Assembly (NCBI RefSeq): GCF_018257575.1
Contig: NZ_JAERJP010000006.1
Coordinates: 1 to 64,000 of the forward strand
Length of the DNA: 64,000 bases
Origin: Tatumella sp. JGM91
Lineage (GTDB): Bacteria; Pseudomonadota; Gammaproteobacteria; Enterobacterales; Enterobacteriaceae
Direction of reading: 5' to 3'
Shown: positions 20,762 through 30,714 of the stretch, one piece after another
How positions within the stretch are numbered: position 1 is the stretch's first letter
Layout: every line of letters begins with the position of its first letter
Translations under genes and position numbers: made by a program
The notes under the pieces: model-generated
What the model saw: the letters and a program-made list of their open reading frames with translations, nothing else
Database searches by the model: none
Told to the model about the DNA's origin: nothing

Positions 20762-21241
20762 TTATCGAACCTTAAGTAACTTAACCGTATAGTCGATATC
20801 AATTTCATCTTCAGAAAAGATCAGAGTTGTTCCCTGGAAAGTGGTGATCGCCAGTTTTTTCAGTGAACGCATTCCGCCGGAGGTGGCTGACGATTTTGGC
20901 CGGATGCTGTTCATCAGTGCCCCCACCGACAGTACTGTATTTTCTTTATCGATACCCGCATCGACAGGCACTTCCTCACTGTATACCACAAACGATTTAA
21001 TTGCGGTCAGCTTCAGACGCTCTCCGGCAATATAGATATATTTGCTGTCAGGGATCACTTTTACCGAAAAAGCAGACAGGCCTTTATTATTGGTGGTCGG
21101 CTCAAAAGTCACTGCCGCATCTTTCTTAATCAGCTCCGGGTTGGCGACTTTAATCACATGAAAATAACGGTTATCGCCGTTTTCATCTTTGATAAATCCA
21201 AAGCCTTTATCTTTAAACCAGGTTGTGATCGTTCCGTTCAT
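20762..21241 (-). CDS. Cold-shock-domain protein with extra C-terminal region
   Basis: The first about 65 of 159 residues form a cold-shock domain: GTITTWFKDKGFGFIKDENG contains the RNP1-like KGFGFI, followed by DNRYFHVIKV in place of the usual RNP2 VFVH. The remaining about 95 residues (KYIYIAGERLKLTAIKSFVVY onward, ending DIDYTVKLLKVR) are not a second cold-shock domain and I do not recognise them. A nucleic-acid-binding role in stress is likely by family; the extra domain may bind a partner. The gene is alone on its strand, with frmR diverging 374 nt away. Confidence 0.8.
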   Translation of the reverse strand: MNGTITTWFKDKGFGFIKDENGDNRYFHVIKVANPELIKKDAAVTFEPTTNNKGLSAFSVKVIPDSKYIYIAGERLKLTAIKSFVVYSEEVPVDAGIDKENTVLSVGALMNSIRPKSSATSGGMRSLKKLAITTFQGTTLIFSEDEIDIDYTVKLLKVR

Positions 21242-21560
21242 CGCTATTACCGCCTGTTCACTCGTTTATCTGCCCAATTTTTGCAGCGCGCAGTGTAAAT
21301 TACAATGCCTGAACAGACTATGTTTTTAGGTTATCTGCCGGCAATAAAATTCTGTGCAGTCACGGATTATGGCCCGTGCCGGGTTCCGCCCTGCCAGATA
21401 CCAGTCCCGAGCGGCAGCGCGATAATGTTGCGGGTAATTCACCGCAATTAAAATCGTTATTTAAATCATATGGTTTAGCGTTCCGGCACCGGCCATTCCA
21501 CAGGTTTTTTTGTTGCCTGAGGCCACCCGCCGGTACGAAAAAATATTAACACCCCTTCCA

Positions 21561-21582
21561 ATACTATACTCCCATATAGTAT
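21561..21582. promoter_or_regulatory. FrmR operator
   Basis: ATACTATA and TATAGTAT form a perfect 8-bp inverted repeat separated by CTCCCA, 33 nt upstream of the frmR start. The arms and the central C-rich spacer fit the operator type used by FrmR/RcnR-like repressors. A TATATT at 21580-21585 could be the -10 box, so bound repressor would block the promoter. Confidence 0.8.
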
Positions 21583-21615
21583 ATTAGTCGCCATCACCTG
21601 AGTGAGAAATGTACG

Positions 21616-23033
<1,418 letters not shown>

Positions 23034-23042
23034 TGATGCTCA

Positions 23043-23068
23043 GCCCTTCCGCCAGGAAGGGCATTTTC
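23043..23068 (+). terminator. Probable terminator of frmR-frmA
   Basis: GCCCTTCC and GGAAGGGC form an 8-bp stem with a GCCA loop, followed by ATTTTCCT. It starts 10 nt after the frmA stop. Confidence 0.7.
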
Positions 23069-23312
23069 CTGCCGGACGGAATCCCCCCGCGACGCACCAG
23101 ACACAACCTCTCTGTCTCTGCCCTGTAGCCAGCCTCCGCGCTTAAGCCCCCCGCAGGTCCTGATACTACCCGAACAGTTCTTTTATGGTGCATCGCCCCT
23201 GTGAATGAACCAATTAGCAGCAAACAGATCAATGATGAATCTGTTGTTTCATCCGCGCCACAGACAATTTTCTGTCCCTGACCTGACAGTACCACTGAAC
23301 GGCGATGATGAC

Positions 23313-24399
23313 AGGGAGGCACCCCTGATCAGATACTGACCATGATCTTTGGTTGTAATCTGGTCGCGGCAATTATCCCGTTGCTCGTCAGCCGTTTTAT
23401 CCACCGCTTGTCCTGTCTGCTCAGCCCTCTGGTCACCGGCAGCGTGATTGTTCTGATTGGTATCAGTCTGATCAGGGTCAGTATCAGCGACTGGGGAGGC
23501 GGGTTGGGTGCTGCCGATTTCGGGGCACCCTCGAATCTTGGTTTAGGTGCTCTGACCCTGGCGGTGATTGTCATCATGAATTGCAGCCGTTCACCGTGGA
23601 TCAGGCTGTCGGGTATTATTACTGGTATTGCGGCTGGCAGTGTGGCCGCCTGGCTGACCGGTTCTTTCCATCCGCATTTTGCCCCCGGAGGTCCCTTACT
23701 GACATTACCGGTGCCTTTCCGGTTCGGGCTGGACTTTACCCTGAGCTTATTTATTCCTGTCGCCCTGGTGTCGTTTATTTCGATTATTGAAGCGGCAGGA
23801 GACCTGACCGCTAACTGTGTGTTGTCACAACAGCCACTGACTGGTCCTGAGTTTGAACAACGGATGAAAGGCGGCATTCTGGGAGATGGCATTAGCTGCC
23901 TGCTGGCAGCCATATTCAGTACCTTCCCCTGCACCACCTTTGCACAGAATAACGGCGTCATACAGATGACCCGGGTCGCAAGCCGTTATGCCGGCTTCCG
24001 GATTGGCGGAATATTTATCGTGCCGGGTCTGTTCCCGGAGTTCAGTCACCTGCTGGAACAGCTGCCCGGACCGGTACTGGGCGGCGCTACACTGGTGATG
24101 TTTGGTCATGTTATCGCTGCCGGTATCCGGGTCATGAACCGATTGACAGCCGCGGTATGCTGATTATTGCCATTGCTTTCGGGGTCGGCCTGGGCATTGA
24201 AGCGCAGCCGGATATTATTAAGCAGCTACCGGCATTTGCCCGGACACTGATGCAGAATGCCGTGACCAGAGGCGGTTTACTGGCGATTATACTGAACATC
24301 ATTCTGCCCAAACCGGCAAACAGAATGGATGTAAACACTCACTTACTTAACAGCGATAATACCCGGTCTCATGGAGAAAACATCGCTGACAGGCCCTGA
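23313..24399 (+). pseudogene. Truncated and frameshifted NCS2 (xanthine/uracil-type) permease
   Basis: Remnant of a nucleobase:cation symporter-2 transporter of the UacT/XanQ kind. The first frame (open from 23312, first ATG 23342) gives SPLVTGSVIVLIGISLI, FSTFPCTTFAQNNGVIQMTRVASR and GGATLVMFGHVIAAGIR, all NCS2 landmarks. It lacks roughly the first 100 residues of the family. Near 24136 the frame shifts: the continuation SRGMLIIAIAFGVGLGIEAQP and LLAIILNIILP is read one frame over, through 24399 at most. Loss of the N-terminal helices plus a frameshift indicates an inactive gene. It follows the frmA terminator, so it was once an independent unit. Confidence 0.85.
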
Positions 24400-24663
24400 T
24401 GTCAGGGCATCATCAGAAACGTCAGTAAGTAAAGACTTACCCTCGATAATTGTCAGGCAATAGCCGTTCTCAGAGGCTGGCTTCAGGTGTTTCCCTTGCG
24501 GGATATCTCTAAGCGTCATGGTCGCAGAAAAGCCGGGAAAAGGTCCCCGGCATCCACCCCGCACGTTCTTTACGGTCAGCCCGCGGCCTGACCTCCGCTC
24601 ATAAATACGCAAAGTAAATGCAAAATAAAGATAATAAAAACCATCATTATCATTAACAAACAA
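24343..24663 (-). pseudogene. Possible decayed cupin-like gene
   Basis: An open minus-strand frame of 106 codons whose middle, ATMTLRDIPQGKHLKPASENG followed by YCLTIIEG and later DVFSMRPGIIA, has the glycine/turn pattern of small single-domain cupins. The only start is a TTG at 24663 without a good ribosome-binding site. The C-terminal part around SGPVSDVF looks shifted and the end overlaps the NCS2 pseudogene. I cannot name the family firmly. It could be a genuine short protein or a relic like its neighbour. Confidence 0.35.
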
Positions 24664-24719
24664 GCTGAAAAAATATTACACTGCGGGCATAACTTACCGG
24701 TGTCTTATGGAATTGCTAT

Positions 24720-25169
24720 TTGTCATTTCTGATACGGCTGTCACACACTAAGCTTCCTGCTGTTGTTGCTATTCTGGCAATGCTGATGCTGTTTATTGCT
24801 CCGGATATCTCCCGTAACCTGCATTCGCCCTTGTCTGATACTCAGACGGCCCGGCAGTCTGTTGCTACTGCAAACAGTATGTCCGCAGAGATGACAGTAA
24901 CTGCTCTGTCAGCGGCCGAAAAGACTGCGGCAATTCACCCTGTACCGGCCGCGCCGCCCATGACAATGCCGGGTGAGGATGTCTGCGGTTACTGTGTGCT
25001 GCTGCACATGCCAATACTACTGATAATGATGATTATTCTGTGCAATCTCAGTCTGAGATTATGCAGGGAAAAGCCATGTATACAGCGTTTGATTCTGCCA
25101 GCCGCGCAGTTCGCCGGAGATCAGCAACCACGGGCTCCCCCGGCCAGTGAATATTGGCAGATCTGCTGA
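24720..25169 (+). CDS. DUF2946 family membrane protein
   Basis: A 149-residue protein with an N-terminal hydrophobic segment (LPAVVAILAMLMLFIAP, residues 12-28) and a loop ending EDVCGYCVLLHMP. A second membrane segment follows (IPILLIMMIILCNL-like, residues about 98-112). The CxYC...H motif in front of a helix is typical of DUF2946 proteins, which often neighbour copper genes. The start is a TTG at 24720, since the nearby ATG at 24707 is in another frame; no strong ribosome-binding site supports it, so the true start is uncertain. The copC-like yobA follows closely, suggesting a copper-handling pair. Confidence 0.65.
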   Translation: MSFLIRLSHTKLPAVVAILAMLMLFIAPDISRNLHSPLSDTQTARQSVATANSMSAEMTVTALSAAEKTAAIHPVPAAPPMTMPGEDVCGYCVLLHMPILLIMMIILCNLSLRLCREKPCIQRLILPAAQFAGDQQPRAPPASEYWQIC

Positions 25170-25324
25170 GATTTTTTGGCGATGCAGATTATCAGTATCA
25201 GCCGGTGTTATCAGGACCCGCTGCTCAGATATGCGGGAACGCCTTTTTAATCATCACCGGTATAAATAACCTTAATCAGGGCCGGTATATCGTCTTTAGC
25301 GGCCCCGGCGTTACAGGAATAATC

Positions 25325-25699
25325 ATGTCTTTTATTTCTAAATCTGTGATATTCGCGATGGTATTACCGGGCAGCTTACTGCTCAGCCAGCAGGCACTGG
25401 CACACGCGCACCTGACTCTGGCTTCACCGGCCAGCCAGAGCGAAATATCAGTACCTCCGCAGCAGCTAACCCTGCATTTTTCAGAAGATCTGGAACCCGC
25501 ATTCACCGGTGCCAGCCTGTCCGACGAAAACGGCAGCAAGGTCACTACCGGGAAGGGAACCGTAAAAGCATCAGCGAAAAATGTTCTGGTTGTACCGGTC
25601 ACTCACCCGTTAAGTCACGGCGCATACCAGGTCAACTGGCATGCGTTATCGGTTGACGGTCATAAAACAACCGGCAGTTACCGTTTCCGCGTGAAATAA
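25325..25699 (+). CDS. yobA: CopC-domain periplasmic protein YobA
   Basis: Periplasmic copper-binding protein of the CopC family. ATG 25325 gives 124 residues, the length of E. coli YobA; the frame from 25154 overlaps the DUF2946 gene and is rejected. A signal peptide ends ALA/HAHL, so the mature protein begins with His, the usual N-terminal Cu(II) ligand. The second ligand region is the C-terminal SVDGHKTTGSYRFRV. The beta-sandwich motif LTLHFSEDLEP is present. In E. coli a CopD-domain gene (yebZ) follows; here none does, and the DUF2946 protein upstream may be its partner. Confidence 0.88.
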   Translation: MSFISKSVIFAMVLPGSLLLSQQALAHAHLTLASPASQSEISVPPQQLTLHFSEDLEPAFTGASLSDENGSKVTTGKGTVKASAKNVLVVPVTHPLSHGAYQVNWHALSVDGHKTTGSYRFRVK

Positions 25700-25705
25700 T
25701 GCATC

Positions 25706-25735
25706 ACCTGACCGGGACATACTCCCCGGTCAGGT
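25706..25735 (+). repeat. Hairpin after yobA
   Basis: ACCTGACCGGG and CCCGGTCAGGT pair perfectly around a short loop, 6 nt beyond the yobA stop. No T-run follows. It is likely the 3' end of the transcript or a weak bidirectional terminator facing the ycgR-like gene. Confidence 0.6.
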
Positions 25736-25850
25736 CTCCGCTATTCTGAACCGTAACGGGCGGCAACAGAGATGCGGAGACAAGATTTCCGGCAGCAAAA
25801 ACAACCCGTCAGTGACAGGAAAATAACCGTTTTTCTATAAGAGAAATAAA

Positions 25851-26579
25851 TTATCGTTTACGCTTAAAATTCACCTCAAATGCATAAGCTATTTTTTGCA
25901 GATTTCGCTGATTAATTAATGACAGATGCGTGAATCTGACCGACATACGTTGCTGATACCCCGGATGGCCGGCTAATTCTTCTTCCAGCGGATTAATCGC
26001 AATAATTTCGATGCTGGTATTAAAGTCACCATATTCGCCGAGCGATAACCGGGCTTTTTTAAATACTGCACCGACAGTGACCGTTTCAGGTAATATCTTC
26101 GGAATATAAACCCCCACTCCGCCGGCAGAAAAATCATAAATAAAAAAAGGCTGTGGTACGATCAGGCCAGAGGCGGGTAAAGTCAGGGTGAAATGTTTCC
26201 ATAATGGCAGTGGTACCCGCAAATTAACTCTGCGCTGGTAGTAGTAAAAATTATCAGGGATAGTCCCGGTAATTAATCCGTCTGCAGCCATGTCCGGTGA
26301 AGTTTCAGGGTGAATAGTAAATATTATTTTTGCTTCACTGCCTTCGGCAATCAAATCGAGCTGACCGGGAAGGGACACCGTTTCCTGCAAAGCTTGCAGA
26401 AAAATACGCCCCGTTTCAAGGCGCACGACTTCAAAACCGATCCCCTGCCCGCTGCTAAGCTGCAGGTGTTCTTTTTCCCTGAATAAAGTTCTGAGAATAG
26501 CCATCAGCTCAAAACGATCATTTTTAATCATCCGGTAATCCGCATCAGAACACACCATAGCTGCTAATTTTCCCTGCAT
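25851..26579 (-). CDS. YcgR-like PilZ-domain protein
   Basis: A 242-residue protein with the two-domain plan of the flagellar brake YcgR: an N-terminal YcgR domain (about residues 20-110) and a C-terminal PilZ domain. The c-di-GMP-binding signature is present as QRRVNLRV (RxxxR-type arginines, about 115-122) and IYDFSAGGVGVYIP (D/NxSxxG, about 148-161). The family slows flagellar rotation when c-di-GMP is high. E. coli YcgR has 244 residues, similar in length though only moderately similar in sequence. The start could also be Met17. No flagellar genes lie nearby. Confidence 0.8.
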   Translation of the reverse strand: MQGKLAAMVCSDADYRMIKNDRFELMAILRTLFREKEHLQLSSGQGIGFEVVRLETGRIFLQALQETVSLPGQLDLIAEGSEAKIIFTIHPETSPDMAADGLITGTIPDNFYYYQRRVNLRVPLPLWKHFTLTLPASGLIVPQPFFIYDFSAGGVGVYIPKILPETVTVGAVFKKARLSLGEYGDFNTSIEIIAINPLEEELAGHPGYQQRMSVRFTHLSLINQRNLQKIAYAFEVNFKRKR

Positions 26580-26684
26580 AATAAGGCGATAAGGATAACA
26601 TAACCGCCTTTACATTCGCTGCGGTAAGCATACTCAGGGCAACAGCGGGTTATGCCGTGACATGATCATCCGCGATCAGCGGGT

Positions 26685-26715
26685 CCGGTAACGGCCCCTG
26701 TCTCCCCGTTACCGG
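26685..26715. repeat. 10-bp inverted repeat upstream of the POT transporter
   Basis: CCGGTAACGG (26685-26694) and CCGTTACCGG (26706-26715) are perfect inverted copies 11 nt apart, within the 373-nt gap between the ycgR-like gene and the divergent transporter. It could be an operator or a hairpin. The rest of the gap is AT-rich, with AAAATGCATAAAAAATC near 26810, but gives no secure promoter. Confidence 0.5.
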
Positions 26716-26952
26716 CCGGAACATCCGGCGATAAGCACCGGTTTTTTATGCTGTCGTTAACTTATAAGATCATATTATTTTTAATAAAATGCGTCATGAA
26801 CCATATAAAATGCATAAAAAATCAAAGTAAACAGTTGAGAGTTTTACGGAAAACTGGCATTTTTTTACAAACCTTACAAAGGGTCTGCCGGATTTTCCCC
26901 GTGAAAGCCCGTAACAACATATCACAACATCATCTATAACAAGGGGAAAGCG

Positions 26953-28422
26953 TTGAACGCTTCAGTTAAAACTCTCTCAGAAAAAAGCGCCGGTTCCGGT
27001 GTGCTTTTTTTCATTCAAATGTTTTCGACCCTCGGCTTTGCCGTGCTGTACTCCACTCTGGTCCTGTACGCCACCAAAAAGCTCGGATTCAGTGAAGATT
27101 CAGCTAACGCCATTATGGGCGTTTTCGGCGCATTTAACTATGGCCTGCACCTGTTTGGCGGCTATCTTGGCGGACGTTACCTGAGTAACCGTAACCTGTT
27201 TGTGCTGGGGATGGTGCTGCAGATTATCGGCTGTTACCTGATAGCGACCGCCGGAGTCAGCGGACTATACTGGGGACTGGCGATGTTCCTGACCGGCAGT
27301 GGCCTGAACGTGACCTGCCTGAATATGATGCTGACACAACGTTTCGCACCAAATGACCATCGCCGTGAAAGTGCCTTCCTGTGGAACTATGCAGGGATGA
27401 ACCTCGGCTTTTTCCTCGGATTTACTGTCGCAGGATATTACCAGTTAGATGCTGACTACCGGACACTGTTCCTGTTTGCCACTTTAGGTAATATTCTTGC
27501 CATCCTGCTGACGCTGATCTATTGGAAACAGTTAAAAGATAAAGATACGCCATTAACTACTGTCAGCCCGGCGGTATTCCGTAAGCGGTTACTCACCGGT
27601 ATAGCTATCCTGATCATCTTATTGCCGGTGATCCGTATAATGCTGGGCCATGCCGGTATCAGCAGCTATTTTGTTATTGCGGTCGGGATTCTGGTATTTA
27701 TCCTGCTGTGTCTGATGGCTGCGAAACATCCGGTGGCTGCTGAGCGTTCACGGATGGGGGCTTACCTGATCCTAATGCTGGGTTCACTGGTATTCTGGTC
27801 TCTGTACCAGCTGGCACCTATGGGCCTGATGCTGTTTTCAGAAAATAATATCAATCTGAATGTCTACGGCTGGCAGGTTGCTCCCCAGTGGATTCAGGAT
27901 ATTAATACCATTGTTATTGTTATCGGTGGCCCGCTAATGGCGGCCTTCTTTAACCGGTTACGCGCCAAAGGCTTCCGTATTGATATCCCCTTACAGTTTG
28001 CTTCTTCCTTAGTATTTATCGGACTGGGGATGCTGGTCTTACCTGTGGGTATCGACCTGGCGGGTAACGATGGGTTAATGGCCTTTAAATGGATTGTAAT
28101 CAGCTACATTCTGCAGAGTATCGGTGAGTTACTGATTTCGCCGATTGGTTACGCCATGATCGGAAAACTGGCACCTAAACAACATCAGGGCCTGATGATG
28201 GGAAGCTGGATGATGGTGACCGGCGTTGCTTCGGTACTGGCCGGATACTTCTCCGGTATGATGCCACAGAACAGCGGCTCGACCCCGGTCGCAACCAATC
28301 CCGGATACAGCCATATCTTTAATATGCTGGGCTGGGGCTCGGTGATTGCCGCCGCCATCATCGCACTGCTTATTCCGTTACTTCGTCGTCTGATCACTCC
28401 TCTGGTCAGCGCAAAACAGTAA
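26953..28422 (+). CDS. POT-family (PTR2) peptide/proton symporter
   Basis: A 489-residue transporter with about 14 membrane segments. The PTR2 signature region is present around residues 135-155 (RRESAFLWNYAGMNLGFFLG). GELLISPIGYAMIGKLAP matches the second family block in the C-terminal half. The first helix reads FFIQMFSTLGFAVLYSTLVLY and lacks the ExxERFxYY motif that couples protons in typical Dtp proteins. It is thus a divergent POT member, probably importing small peptides or a related solute with altered coupling. The start is a TTG at 26953 after AAGGGGAA. It is a single-gene unit ending at a strong hairpin. Confidence 0.85.
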   Translation: MNASVKTLSEKSAGSGVLFFIQMFSTLGFAVLYSTLVLYATKKLGFSEDSANAIMGVFGAFNYGLHLFGGYLGGRYLSNRNLFVLGMVLQIIGCYLIATAGVSGLYWGLAMFLTGSGLNVTCLNMMLTQRFAPNDHRRESAFLWNYAGMNLGFFLGFTVAGYYQLDADYRTLFLFATLGNILAILLTLIYWKQLKDKDTPLTTVSPAVFRKRLLTGIAILIILLPVIRIMLGHAGISSYFVIAVGILVFILLCLMAAKHPVAAERSRMGAYLILMLGSLVFWSLYQLAPMGLMLFSENNINLNVYGWQVAPQWIQDINTIVIVIGGPLMAAFFNRLRAKGFRIDIPLQFASSLVFIGLGMLVLPVGIDLAGNDGLMAFKWIVISYILQSIGELLISPIGYAMIGKLAPKQHQGLMMGSWMMVTGVASVLAGYFSGMMPQNSGSTPVATNPGYSHIFNMLGWGSVIAAAIIALLIPLLRRLITPLVSAKQ

Positions 28423-28427
28423 TCTGC

Positions 28428-28462
28428 TACCCGCCTGGCACCTGTAATTGTGCCGGGCGGGT
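28428..28462. terminator. Bidirectional hairpin between converging transporter genes
   Basis: TACCCGCC...GGCAC and GTGCC...GGGCGGGTA pair with one mismatch across a CTGTAATT loop, between the POT gene and the converging MFS gene. Only short T stretches flank it, so termination is likely but not certain. Confidence 0.6.
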
Positions 28463-28476
28463 ATACTTTCCCCTGT

Positions 28477-29688
28477 TCAGTCCGTGCTTTTCTGAAGCCA
28501 GATCAGATTCAGTAACCCCGCCGCCAGCATAACGACTGCCGTTGCAGGAAACACGGCCGCAGTCCCCCATTGTCCGGCGACCAGACCGCCAAATAACGGT
28601 CCGCTGACCTGACCGACATATTGTGCTGAAGTGGAATATCCCAGCAAACGCCCTGTATTACTGGCCTCGCTGTGATGGCGGATAATGGCCGTAATACAGG
28701 GCAGCATGCCTCCCAGCGCCAGCCCCATACCAAACCGTAATACCACCAGTTGCCAGACCTGGTTCACAAATGCCTGCGGAATCAGTAATATTCCGCATAT
28801 CAGTAACCCTGTCGATAAGACCCGCCAGTGCCCTATTCTGTCAGCCAGTGCCCCGATACGCGGAGCCGCCAGAATACTGCCGGCGGCGGTGGCCGCCATC
28901 ACGATTCCGGCCAGCAAAGTGGCCTGTGTCAGTGTCGCCGTTAACGTCGCAATATATAACGTAATAATTGGTTCCACAGACATACTGGCAAAGACCAGTA
29001 ACATTCCCGTGACCCACATCATTTTTACCGGAAAAGCAATCGCCGCTGTGGTTTCCCGCGTCCCTGACCTGACCTGTTTAACCGGCCGTGGATGTTCTTT
29101 AAGTAATAATAATGTCGCCAGAAACGTGAGAAAAATAATTGCTCCGGTCAGCAGGAACGTCTGCCGGATGCCGATCAGCCCGGGCAGGATCCCGCCCACC
29201 AGCGGCCCTGCAATATTACCCGCCATAATGCCGGAGGAGAGGATCCCCACCGCCCAGCCGGTTTTCTGTTTCGGGGTTTGAGAAGCCACCACAATCATCG
29301 ACCCGGAAGCATAACCCCCGAGTAATCCGGCCAGTAACCTCAGGGCTACCAGCTGCCAGGGCGCTGTAGCCATTCCCATCAGCGACATGGCAATCGCCAT
29401 CCCTGCACTGGCACGGATCAGCATCAGCTTACGGCCGTATTTATCAGCCAGCCGTCCCCATAACGGAGCCGTTAACGCTGCTGTCAGAAAAGTTGCTCCA
29501 TAGGCGACAGCCGACCAGTGCGCGATGCTGTCATTGCTGTCCACTCCCAGAGAACGGAGGTACAGCGGCAGGAATGGTAGGAGTAAGGTCATGGCAACCA
29601 GGGTAGTGAATGACCCGAAGGTGCATACCCAGAGATTACGCCGCCAATAAATATCTGGTTCCGCCGTACTGCCAGAAGAGCCTGTCAT
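28477..29688 (-). CDS. MdtG-like MFS drug efflux transporter
   Basis: Twelve-helix major-facilitator antiporter of the DHA1 type. The start at 29688 (MTGSSGSTAEPDIYWRRNLW) gives 403 residues. The longer frame begins with a TTG at 29736 and adds unconserved residues. Motif A between helices 2 and 3 reads GRLADKYGRKLMLIRAS, close to E. coli MdtG, which confers fosfomycin and deoxycholate resistance when overexpressed. LPFLPLYLRSLGV and RLLAGLLGGY also match. It stands alone, converging on the POT gene and followed upstream by the LysR gene 117 nt away. The substrate is not readable from the sequence. Confidence 0.85.
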   Translation of the reverse strand: MTGSSGSTAEPDIYWRRNLWVCTFGSFTTLVAMTLLLPFLPLYLRSLGVDSNDSIAHWSAVAYGATFLTAALTAPLWGRLADKYGRKLMLIRASAGMAIAMSLMGMATAPWQLVALRLLAGLLGGYASGSMIVVASQTPKQKTGWAVGILSSGIMAGNIAGPLVGGILPGLIGIRQTFLLTGAIIFLTFLATLLLLKEHPRPVKQVRSGTRETTAAIAFPVKMMWVTGMLLVFASMSVEPIITLYIATLTATLTQATLLAGIVMAATAAGSILAAPRIGALADRIGHWRVLSTGLLICGILLIPQAFVNQVWQLVVLRFGMGLALGGMLPCITAIIRHHSEASNTGRLLGYSTSAQYVGQVSGPLFGGLVAGQWGTAAVFPATAVVMLAAGLLNLIWLQKSTD

Positions 29689-29804
29689 CGAAAGTAACCT
29701 GTGTATTGTTAAGGAATTACCTACAATAACCTTCAATGTCTGTCAGAAATATCTCCGGCCGGATATTTACCGGCAGCCCGTCGATTATTACCACAGCGTA
29801 ATAA

Positions 29805-30701
29805 TCATTGATGACTCAGTTTCTCTGCCAGCATATCGCAGAGCAGACTGACCGCTGATAAGCTTTCTGCCGGCTGTTTAAGTAATAAGTAACTGTGGTA
29901 GCTGGGTAACTGCCAGCCGGGTAATACCGGCTGCAAACTACCGTCCGCCAGCGCCTGATGCACCATATACGACGGCAGGCAGGCAATTCCTGCCCCGGCG
30001 CAGGCCGCCGTGAGCAAAGCCATACTGTTATTGGCACGCAACCGGCTGACCGCATTAATTTCAACCCGTTTTTTATCTTTGCGAAAACAGAGCGCGGCCT
30101 GATGTGCCTGGCCATGGAACGTCAGTAACTGATGACGGTTAATGTCCCGTGGCCGGATAACCGGTGCATGTCCGGTCAGATACTGCGGGGCCGCATACAG
30201 GCCCCAGTGAATGGCAGATAAAGGTCTGACCCGCGAATAGTCCGGCGGACGCTGACGGACAACAATCGCCACATCAATATCATCCTGCGCCATGTCAGGT
30301 TCGCGATCACTCAGGTCCAGATCGATCCTGACATGAATATGCTGCTGCATAAAGGTCTGGAGCAGCGGCACAATACACTGACATCCATAAGTGACCGGTG
30401 TCATCAGCCTGACCTGTCCCGTGGGCTGACGGTGCATTTGCCGGATAAAATCATCAGCCTGTTCAAGCTGTTCGCTGATGCGCTGGCAGTAACGGTAATA
30501 TAACCGGCCACACTCAGTGACCGTCACTTTACGGGTAGTACGCTGCAACAGCTTTATCGCCAGCCGTTTTTCCAGTGCAGCAATTTCTCTGCTGACACTG
30601 GCCGTCGAAATGCCCAGAATTTTTGCCGCATGACTGAAGCTCTGCTGTTCAGCCACCCTGCAAAAAATGTACATCGCGGTGATATTTTCACCCTGTTGCA
30701 T
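29805..30701 (-). CDS. LysR-family transcriptional regulator
   Basis: 298-residue regulator with an N-terminal winged helix-turn-helix (FSHAAKILGISTASVSREIAALEKRLAIKLLQRTTRKV, about residues 18-55) and a periplasmic-binding-protein-like effector domain. It belongs to the group with the LQRTTRKV...YYRYCQRI pattern, like many AaeR/DmlR-type regulators. It lies 13 nt downstream of an OsmC-family gene with its own AAGGAA site, so the two form an operon. This suggests it responds to a compound or stress handled by the OsmC protein, or controls the divergently placed region. The target and effector are unknown. Confidence 0.85.
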   Translation of the reverse strand: MQQGENITAMYIFCRVAEQQSFSHAAKILGISTASVSREIAALEKRLAIKLLQRTTRKVTVTECGRLYYRYCQRISEQLEQADDFIRQMHRQPTGQVRLMTPVTYGCQCIVPLLQTFMQQHIHVRIDLDLSDREPDMAQDDIDVAIVVRQRPPDYSRVRPLSAIHWGLYAAPQYLTGHAPVIRPRDINRHQLLTFHGQAHQAALCFRKDKKRVEINAVSRLRANNSMALLTAACAGAGIACLPSYMVHQALADGSLQPVLPGWQLPSYHSYLLLKQPAESLSAVSLLCDMLAEKLSHQ

Positions 30702-30714
30702 CGGGGTTCCTTTG

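Noticed and set aside
18777..21500. Intact prophage or integrase next to tRNA-Phe
   Set aside because: No integrase gene and no repeat of the tRNA 3' end could be found by eye; only an IS3 remnant is present.
23329..23961. 210-codon minus-strand frame opposite the NCS2 pseudogene
   Set aside because: The plus strand carries clear permease motifs; the antisense frame is rich in Pro/Arg/Ile without a recognisable domain.
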